Source of the DNA: Paramecium sonneborni
Taxonomy: Eukaryota; Ciliophora; Oligohymenophorea; Peniculida; Parameciidae
Length of the DNA stretch: 64,000 nucleotides
Assembly (NCBI GenBank): GCA_905182985.1
Contig: CAJJDN010000013.1
Coordinates: 509,221-573,220, forward strand
Direction: 5' to 3'
The notes under the pieces were generated by a model. The model saw only the letters and a list, made by a program, of their open reading frames with translations, had not been told where the DNA came from and made no database searches. The position numbers and the translations under genes were made by a program. Shown here in pieces: positions 55,726 to 64,000 of the stretch; the stretch's first letter is position 1; each line of letters begins with the position of its first letter.

Positions 55726-55995
55726 ATGGTACTGTGATTCCATGATAATTAGTTAGGAATTTTCAATTTTTCAACTATGATAGTGGTTTTGTTGCTTGTC
55801 ATCTGCACATCGACTTATATTAGATAGATGAAACCTGATTTTATAAATTCACACAGACATGGATTCAGAGGTTTCTTTAGGAGAAGTGCTGTAATAGGAG
55901 TATTTGAACAATTATATTATATCTAGGATAGATTATCGCCATTAGTATCAGGTTTATGTTTTATTATGGCTGCTTATGTGATGTTAATAAGATGA
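55726..55995 (+). CDS. Kish-family secretory pathway membrane protein (TMEM167)
   Basis: A 72-residue protein in three exons: an exon holding only the ATG, a 24-nt intron (55729-55752), then GIFNFSTMIVVLLLVICTST, and after a 27-nt intron (55900-55926) the end DRLSPLVSGLCFIMAAYVML. It matches Kish/TMEM167 in length, two membrane spans and the IFNF start and G-D/E-R-xSP hinge. Kish acts in the early secretory pathway (Golgi). Without the first intron there is a stop immediately upstream, so the single-codon exon is well supported. Confidence 0.92.
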
Positions 55996-56033
55996 TTAAT
56001 TAAAACATGTGTTAAAATTATGAAAGAAATATA

Positions 56034-57923
56034 ATGAATTTATTTAAAATTATTTTTAAAAATTTTACAATGAAACAAGCCAAATAATAAGGATAAGCAC
56101 GATATGACGTTTTGAAGGGAGCTATCAAAGGTAGACATATTTAATATTTTTTCAATTAGGATAGGTATGTACTCGATTTCCACCTGAACCATCTGGTTAT
56201 TTACATATTGGTCACATAAAAGCATCTGTGTTGAATTATAGATATTCTAAAATGTATGAAGGTAAAATGTTAGTACGTTTTGATGATACAAATCCATCAA
56301 AAGAAAAAGCTGAATATCAGGATGCTATATTGGAAGATTTGAAGACACTTTAAATTGAATGGGCAAACTTGTCACATTCAAGTGATTACTTTGATTTGGC
56401 TGAAGAGAAAGCAAGATTCTTAATTTAAAAAGGATTAGCTTATTGCGATAATACAGATAAAGAGTAAATGAAGAAGGAAAGATTTGATGGTATAGAAAGT
56501 GTTAATAGAAACAAAAGTGTTGAAGAGAATTTAGAGATATTTGAAAAAATGTTATAAGGATAATATTGTGATTATTGCTTGAGAGCAAAGATAGATATGA
56601 AAGCATTAAATAAGTGTATGAGAGATCCAGTTATGTATAGAACAAATTAAACACCACATCATAGAACAGGTACTAAGTATAAGGCTTATCCAACCTATGA
56701 TTTTATATGTCCAATTTTAGATAGTGTTGAAGGAGTTACTCATGCTATGAGAACTAATGAATATTCAGATAGAATAGAATAATATTAATGGGTTTAAAAA
56801 GCTTTAGAATTAAGACCAGTTGAAATTTATGAATTCTCAAGATTAAATTTTGTTAATACTTGTTTAAGTAAAAGGAAACTTTAGGAATTTGTAGATAAAA
56901 AGGTTGTAGAAGGATGGTAAGATCCTCGTTTTCCAACTCTTAGAGGAATTCTAAGAAGAGGAATTACAATTGAAACATTACATGATTTTATGTTAGAATA
57001 AGGACCATCTAAAAACGCCAATTTATAAACTTGGGATAAGCTTTGGGCAATCAATTTTACAAAGATTGATCCTATTGCTCCAAGATACACAGCAATAGGA
57101 AAAGAAGGTATTGCAATATTGACTATTTCAAATTTTGGAGATTAAGGTCTTAATGTTGTTACAGTACCATAACATCCTAAAAATAATGATTTAGGTACAA
57201 GACCTCTTTTTAGAAGTGGTCAATTATACCTAGAAGCCTAGGATGCTAAAGATATTAAAGCAGATGAAAAAATAACATTAATGAAATGGGGAAATGTTAA
57301 AATTACAGAGAAAAAAGAAGTTGATGGATAAATCTTATTAACTGGTGAAAATTTACCTGATGATAAGGATTTCAAAACAACCAATAAATATACATGGTTA
57401 GCTAAAGACACTCCTATTGTCAATGTAGATTTGGTTGAATATGATCATCTTATTAAGGTTAAAACAATTGAAGAAGGCCATCAATTTGAAGATTATTATA
57501 ATCCAAATAGCAAATGTGTCACTGAAGCTTTTGCTGATGCTGGAATTAAAACACTCTAAGTTGGTAATAATACTTATTTATAATTTTTTAGGATCTGTAT
57601 TATAATTTGAGAGAAGAGGATTTTTCAGAATTGATAAAATTGTTGGAGATAAATTTGAGTTAATTTATATTCCAGATGGTAAAACTAAAGCAGCTAGCAT
57701 CTAAACCGGATTAAACTTGAAATCAATTTAAACTGGAACAGCTGATTAATAAAAGAATGAATAATAATAGGAAATATAATAAGAATAACCAAAATAATAA
57801 AAGTAATAGGAATAACCAAATCCTGAAAGCAAAAAATAATAGAAAAAATTAGAAGCTGAAAAAAAGAAAGCTGAAAAAAAGGCTGAAAGACAAGCAGCAC
57901 AATAAGTTGAGAAAAAAGAGTGA
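56034..57923 (+). CDS. glutamyl-tRNA synthetase, cytosolic type
   Basis: Class I synthetase charging tRNA-Glu. It has the HIGH motif in [19 protein letters not shown], a KMSKS-like LSKRKL, and [15 protein letters not shown] and [14 protein letters not shown], which match eukaryotic cytosolic GluRS (not GlnRS, as judged by [13 protein letters not shown] and APRYTA). The anticodon-binding beta-barrels follow. After [19 protein letters not shown] the protein ends in a Q-rich then K/E/A-rich tail ([20 protein letters not shown]), possibly for tRNA or complex binding. Introns at 56131-56159 (29 nt) and 57564-57591 (28 nt). The start at 56034 gives 610 residues; 56070 (598) is an equally plausible ATG. 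38 nt from the Kish stop. Confidence 0.93.
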
Positions 57924-57973
57924 AGTAATATTAATATATATTATTACCATTCAAAATATTTATCAATATTTAC

Positions 57974-60527
57974 TCAAACTGGATGTATAACATATAATAA
58001 ATCATAATTGGTTCTATTACCAAATTCCATTTTTACATATTTATTTTATTTCCAGATATCCATTTAATTTGTATACAATTTACTAAATGGGTTTCCACTT
58101 ATTCCTGTATCAATTACGAAGAAATTTGATTCTTCTGAATCCATTGATATAATTTATTTGTAATTAGATCCTGTTTTACCATTAAAAGATCCATCTAAAT
58201 GATATGATGAAGCTGACACCGATCTTCTATTTGATGAATAGGGAATTCTTCTTTCAAAAATAAAAGCAAAAGGTGTTTTAGAAAATGAATGAGTAAAAAC
58301 TTGATTGTGTAATTATCCCCATTTCCAATCTATTGTTTAATTACCAAATCTTTCATTTATAAATTATTTTGCTTCTTTTAATGATTCAACTAAATTTAAA
58401 GCACATTTATCTTGAGCAAAACCATTGCAATATGGCTAATTAAGAATTTAATCATTTGGTTATGCATTATTCATATCAATAAGATTTTTGAAATGAAAAG
58501 AATCAAACATATAAAAATTGTTCCACTATTTTATGACTGCTTCATCTAATTAAGAATGAAATTTGAATGAATAAATATACTCGAATACTCCATATAATAA
58601 AGCACCTGAAGATTCCTAATCCCATTTACATGTCCAGTTTTCTAATATTTCAATTTCGTTAATTAATTCTCTCTTTTTATCATATTTTTTGAGCAATTAA
58701 ATTAATTCATATTTTGTGTTACAAACATAACTATCATATGTATCTGATTATAATTTGATATGATCTGAAATAGAAAATTTCTACCCTTAATTAATCATTT
58801 AAGTAATTAAATCATTTATTCTCCTTCCTCTGCTTGTTGGTTATGTATTCCAACTTAATTCATTATCTGGTATAAATTTATTATTTGCCACGACGATATA
58901 TCCTTTTTCAGGATCAATAATCATAGGTATTTCTTTATATGGTACATATCTAACCCATTCTTTATTGTTTTTCTTAACATATCCATTATCATCTGGATGT
59001 CCCTCTTTTATAACTAATCTTCCTGTTGTTAAATAACCAATATGATTATCATGACTTATGAATACCATTCCATTATTAGGATAACAGATATGTTTCAAAT
59101 GTTCCATACTCTACTTTAAATCCTTTCCTTATGCAAACATTATAAAACCATCAAATGATTCATAATCATCTATATGAATTATAGATTATAATGAATAAAA
59201 ATAACCATTATGATTTCTTAATTTATTGTTCTCAATATAATATTACATAATTGGACCATGATGGGTATGAAATATTGTTATAGATTAATCTTCTTAATCT
59301 TTTATTTTTATGATCTCTATAGTTTTTTTACAAGGAATCCAGTCATTATTAAATTTGTATAATAAATTTTCATTATCTTTTTAAAGAATCTCTTCTTCAT
59401 AAATGTCTCCTCCATCAGAATTTAAAGTAGTCAAACCCCAACCTAAGTATTGGCTTCTTCCACTTAAACTAAATGGTAATCCAGGAAGTGTTCCTCCTAT
59501 TATAAAATTATATTCTTAATTTTCCATCTGATAATAAATTTCTGCTTGATACCATTAAGATGGAATATTATTTTCTAAATGAGGATCATTTGCTAAATGA
59601 GGTTTTCCACTTTTTGTATGATTCCCACTAATAACCCAAGCATTAGATGCCTTTAGAGTTGGGAATATATAATTAGAATAATATTCTGGTATTGATTACA
59701 AAATTTCTGTTAAATTGTATTTTGTTATTTTTTCATTTACACTTTTTGTAGAATTCTATTCAAATTTTTTATTGTATGAAACATTATGGGTTTACATAAA
59801 TTAAATCCATTCTTTTTCTTAAATTTCTGTAACACCTGAATCATATTAATTATGAGGTCCAACAGATCCTAAGATGTTTGCTAGTTCTCTACCATATAAT
59901 TCATCAAACTTTGTTCTCATAAATTCATGAAACATATCATGAACATTCAATAAAGAAATTAATTTGATGAATGCAATAGTGTCAAATATCTTCCAATCTT
60001 AAAATTATACTCCCAAAATTTTAAATTCTATAGGCAGCATTTTTAATGATTTTACACCATCATTTATTCCATCTGCATAAGATTGCAAATGAACTCTAGC
60101 ATTTTCGCTGAGTTTCTCAACTATTCTTTTACATGATTCAAGATATCCTAAATTTCTTATATATTTATCTATATTGAGAATTTCTTAGCGAAATCCAAAG
60201 ATTTCGCTTAATCTGCCTTATGATGACATTCTAAATAACTTAATACTTAAGTTTACCTTCTTAGATGTAATTACCATAATCGATCTTAAGCATGTACAAA
60301 TCCTAATCCATAATATCCTTCTTTTAATGTTTTTGCATGAATATGAGGTATACCATAAGCATTATCTCGATAAATACTAGCGTAATTTATTGTTAATTTT
60401 ACTTCACATCATTTTTTATATGTTTAGATGACCATTCTCCTTGATAATATGGGATACTTTGGTAGATAAAGACAAAAGAAGATAGAATTACAATAATAAT
60501 TGTAGAAATTATGATTTTCCCAAACAT
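57974..60527 (-). CDS. penicillin-acylase-family Ntn hydrolase
   Basis: 833 residues with two introns (both 26 nt). A membrane anchor or signal starts it (MFGKIIISTIIVILSSFVFI), so it acts in the secretory pathway, at the surface or in food vacuoles. The alpha part shows DNAYGIPHIHAKT, GFVHAQDRLWQLHLRRM and SSQGRLSEIFG. The predicted autocleavage and nucleophile site is ASNAWVISG (Ser), followed by HLANDPHL. Later PEKGYIVVANNKFIP and GKTGSNYKQI match peptidase S45. These enzymes hydrolyse amide bonds of acylated substrates such as homoserine lactones or beta-lactams; the substrate here is unknown. All catalytic landmarks I can place are present. Confidence 0.9.
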
Positions 60528-60538
60528 TTTATTATTAA

Positions 60539-61282
60539 TCATTAATTTACATATACAGGAATGTGTCTTTCTGAAAATTTTTTAGCTTTAACTTTAATAT
60601 TCTCGACAATTAATGGTTGAATGTCTCTACTATTAATGGTTTCATCATTTGTTTTGAATTAAGGTAGAATTGCTAAAATAATGGATCCATTTTGATAATG
60701 GGAAGATACTTCCCTTATTTAGACTCTTGTAAAGAATGCAGTTCCTTTGATTAGAGGTACACATAAATGACCTTTCAATATTTATTCTCCTTTATTATTA
60801 ACTTTGATTTCTTTTGGATATTATTCTTATGAATAGATTGCAACAACAAGTTCAATTTTATTTGGATTTTTAACAAGATCTCCACTCTTATTTTTCAATT
60901 CAACTCTCAGTTAGAAAATACGATCTCGATAAAGTGGAGTTTCAAGGGCATCTGCTAACGTAAGTTTGTATTTATATTGTTTCTCCAGTAACTAATAAAT
61001 AATAAAAAATAGAGTTACAGATCTTAAATTGAATTAAATATGTAATTAAGAATGAGTATAAAGCTCATCATTTCTTTTGATTTGAATTTAAGAGCAGGAA
61101 AAATCTTGCCTACCTTAGACTAGTTTATTATTGATGGTTTGAAATTTGAGCAAATAATCTGAAAGTAAATTGTTGAATTTATCTTAACTTGAACTCAACT
61201 AATCAAGTAGTGTTTTATAGGCATCTACTTATTTGTCTAACAAATCAAAAAATTGTTATTATTAAGATAAGATGTTTTGCAT
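60539..61282 (-). CDS. hypothetical protein with N-terminal coiled coil, 238 aa
   Basis: Starts MQNILSQQQQFFDLLDKQVD. Residues 1-60 are a helix with heptads. One 27-nt intron joins FNLRS to LLEKQYKYKLTLADALETPL. The C-terminal half is beta-rich with ELKNKSGDLVKNPNKIELVV and CVPLIKGTAFFTRVQIREVS, like an immunoglobulin or C2-like sandwich. No family is recognised. It ends 11 nt before the start of the acylase gene on the same strand, which is close even for this genome. Confidence 0.65.
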
Positions 61283-61366
61283 GACTTTTTTTTAAGAGAA
61301 AATAATTAATATTTTTATATAATGAATATTAGTACAATCTAAATTCAAATATAAATGTGATTTTTG

Positions 61367-62913
61367 TCACTGTTATAAAACAAAAGGTTTGATCCATTTA
61401 GCCTATATTTATTAGATATGAGGTGAATGAATGTCTTGATTTGGAGATTGAAATCCAACAAGAGGAGAATCTAAATATAAAATAGAAAAATACTATCAAT
61501 AGATCTGGTTCTTCCAGTAATGACAGGAGTTCTCATGATAATTTTGAGTAAATCATTCTTTTCTTAACTCTAATCAACTTTTAGATCTTCAGTCTTGCAA
61601 ATATCATTTTCATCATTAGATCTTTTTAATTTGTCCATATCTAATCGAATATATTCTGCATTTAATTTGATAAGCATTTCACCCAAATGTGGATCATCAT
61701 CTGTATACATTGAAGCAAACTCTTCTTCATAATTTTCACAAAAATATTCATGTTTTAAAGCCTATTTAGAAGTAATTCTAAATTCAGGATCAGCCTAAAG
61801 CATTTTAATCAATAAACATTTCTAATTATCTGAAACTTAATTAAGTTTTTCTTTTTAAAAATCCACAATGGCTTCTCGATTCCTCCTTACAATAGTATTA
61901 TAACTCTTTCCTTTGAATACTGGCTATCCTGTAATCAAGATATATAAGATCACTCCTAAAGAATACATGTCACAAACAGATCCATAAGAAAATTAATCAT
62001 CTTTCAAATTTATAACTTCTGGAGCGACAAATCCAGGAGTTCCACATTTTGTATATAGAAATGGTTTCTAATCTATCCTAGTTGCCAATCCAAAATCAGC
62101 TATTACTACGGAATCATAATTTCTAATCTTTAGAAATATAAATCATACTCTGGTTCTTTGAATAAAATATTTTCTAGTTTAAGATCTCGATGCATTATTC
62201 CCATACTATGAATATAATTCAATCCTTCTAATAAACCTTTTAATATAGAATGAATCTGTTAGGCATTAAATGTTCTTTTCATTTTGAATAATCCATATAG
62301 TTAATCTCCCTCAAGTAATTCTAAACACATATATATCGAATTTTAAGTTTCATAAACTTCATACAACTTCATTAAGTTTGGATGATCTAGAATTCTCATT
62401 ATTTGAATTTCATTAATTAATCCTTCCTAACATGCTTATTTTTATACTTACCCTTCCATTCTCTTCTTTATAAATTGCATTTTTACAAAATGCCTTTACA
62501 GCCATTTTTGTTCCATCTTCTATTCTCTAAGCTAAATACACAGATGCAAAACTTCCCTTCCCTATTTTCTTGTGTACTTTGAAATATTAATGGAATCCTG
62601 TCTAATTCATTTTCTTTCCCAGAAACTGTCTTAATTATTCCAAATCACTCACTGAACCCCTAAATTCACTCCATTTATCAACATTTTCACGAAGAAATCT
62701 TATAGCAATTATTTCTCCCAGAGATACAATATTTTCACCTTTTTTTTCAGAAAGCGACGGGTTTATTAATAAAGGTGAAGTTCTTAAAACCTGAAACTTA
62801 TATTCAAAATTTATTGTTAATTATTTGTAAGGTTTCCTTTAATCGGCATCCTTAATTTATAAAAGTTTTTCATACTTAAAATAGCAGTAAGTGTGTATCA
62901 GTACATTGTACAT
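61367..62913 (-). CDS. CAMK-like protein kinase with N-terminal PH-like region
   Basis: About 499 residues. The first 110 (MYNVLIHTYCYFKYEKLLQI onward) look like the divergent PH-type domain found in ciliate calcium-dependent kinases. The kinase domain has GKGSFASVYLA, MAVKAF, HRDLKLENIL, ADFGLATR and GTPGFVAPEV, closest to the CAMK group. The C-terminal 100 residues are acidic then S/Q-rich, with no EF-hands or clear calmodulin site. Introns are 25 nt (after KEENG) and 23 nt near the end (about 61,470). A base is missing near 62,131 between EPEYDLYF and LKIRNYDSVVIADFG; adding it restores an exact frame. Confidence 0.85.
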
Positions 62914-63129
62914 AAACAAAATGTGAACTCTTGCCTGATTTTAAAAGCTTTAGACGCAATAAATTAGTACAATTTGAATAGTTTTCGTCTACTTTGTTCC
63001 AAATTCTTTAATTATACATAAATATTTATGGAGTTGTTGTTTTAAGATATAAATATACTTAATAAGATATCAAAAATTAATTTAGAGGTTTTTGATAAAA
63101 ACTGCTCATATATATGAATGATTTTAATA

Positions 63130-64000
63130 TCATCTAAATCCAGGTCTAAATCCTGATCCAATTTGGCTGTTTCCTAATTGAACCAACTCAGTTTTTTAAA
63201 CAAGAGGAACTTCATCAACTTAGTTAGCAAAAACGATGGCTTCACCCAAGCCTAAGAAATAAATGAATTAAAATTACAATGTGCTTTATCAATACCAATA
63301 TTTTCAGTTTCAACATCAATTCTAAGTATTCCAAATCCCTTTAAAATAAGTAATGTAATTAAAACAAAGAAAGCAACCCATACAAATATGATCAATAATC
63401 CTAATAATTACATTCCTAATAATTTAGCACCAAATCCATAGAAAACACCAGCTTTAGTATCAAAGAATGCTGATAAAAAGATACCTAAGAATCCATTACC
63501 CTAAAATAAATGAAAAATAATACCAAAAATACAGGAACAACTTCAACAGGATCATCAATATGAATTTTAGGTATGATTTTAGCCAATACACTATAAAAGA
63601 CAGCAGCTAAAAGACCATAAATGAATGCAGTCCATGGTTTCATATCATCAGTAGCAGCACTAACAGCTACTAAACCACTAACAATTCCTCTAGATAAAGC
63701 AACTAAACTTGTAACTTCATATTAGAAATATCTAATAATAAAAGCAAAGAATCCACCAGTTGCACCAGCAATCAAAGTATTGACAGCAACTAATCCTTAA
63801 GTGTATTTAGCATTAGCTCCTTAAGCAACAATACCTCCATTATAGAATAACCATCCTGCAAATACTAAAATAGATCCAAATCCAATATAAATTGGTGAAT
63901 GTCTTTAGAATTATAATGTTGTATTTGGATCAAATCTAAATCTTCTTGGTTTTAAAAGAACAGTAACGACTAATCCAGCAACTCCTGCAGCAAAAAATAC
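63130..64000 (-). CDS. ammonium transporter (Amt/Rh) family, 3' part
   Basis: The gene enters from beyond 64,000 and ends at 63,130. Visible are the middle and last helices of an Amt channel: AAGVAGLVVTVLL, PIYIGFGSILVFAGWLFYNG, DDPVEVVPVF then GNGFLGIFLSAFF, and the tail GIDKAHCLGEAIVFANQ. Introns lie at 63252-63277 and 63501-63523. In AmtB both pore histidines sit in VHxxAAxAG and VHGxxG. Here these read VFFAAGVAG and VFLGNG, so both positions are phenylalanine. The fold is clear, but the substrate may not be ammonium. Confidence 0.88.

Overview
The window is ciliate macronuclear DNA, almost certainly from a Paramecium species. Genes read through only if TAA and TAG encode glutamine and TGA is the sole stop. 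Introns are tiny (18-32 nt, GT...AG). Genes are packed on both strands with gaps sometimes of only 11-40 nt. Base composition is very AT-rich, and a trichocyst matrix protein (an extrusive-organelle family typical of Paramecium) lies at 54.4-55.6 kb. I rebuilt the proteins by hand with that code and those introns; in most cases the summed exon length is an exact multiple of three.

Layout. 0-1.1 kb: LisH/armadillo ARMC9-like gene (-). 1.2-5.7 kb: mitochondrial proton-translocating NAD(P) transhydrogenase (+), interrupted by an assembly gap. 6.4-8.7 kb: Mei2-like RNA-binding protein (+), a small unknown protein (+) and a BAH-PHD chromatin reader (-). 9.2-15.3 kb: a charged ciliate protein, a CTD-type phosphatase and a coiled-coil protein (all +). 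15.3-19.9 kb: Ski2-type RNA helicase (-). 21.2-22.7 kb: TauE/SafE-family membrane transporter (+). 23.3-28.8 kb: about 1,800-residue secreted protein with six W/Y-rich repeats (-). 29.0-36.4 kb: about 2,430-residue Q-rich coiled-coil protein (+). 37.8-41.2 kb: MSH6 (-). 42.3-44.2 kb: degenerate membrane histidine-kinase-like protein (+). 44.3-46.4 kb: two small proteins (-). 46.6-50.2 kb: a ubiquitin-like / vWA / ubiquitin-conjugating (E2) fusion (-). 50.25 kb: tRNA-Pro (-). 50.4-51.4 kb: probable coiled-coil pseudogene (+). 51.5-54.3 kb: acylated MAP3K-like kinase, DUF922-type metalloprotease and a ciliate domain protein (all -). 54.4-57.9 kb: trichocyst matrix protein, Kish and glutamyl-tRNA synthetase (all +). 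58.0-62.9 kb: penicillin-acylase-family Ntn hydrolase, an unknown protein and a CAMK-like kinase (all -). 63.1-64.0 kb: 3' part of an ammonium-transporter-family gene (-).

The genes are independent eukaryotic housekeeping and signalling genes, not an operon or a mobile element. The most notable contents are the UBL-vWA-E2 fusion, an Amt-family channel in which both pore histidines read as phenylalanine, and a histidine-kinase homologue without its catalytic boxes.

Assembly quality matters here. Three direct duplications (359, 1200 and 1073 bp) each meet exactly at a run of N and are most simply unmerged contig ends. Several otherwise intact genes need one restored base to stay in frame.
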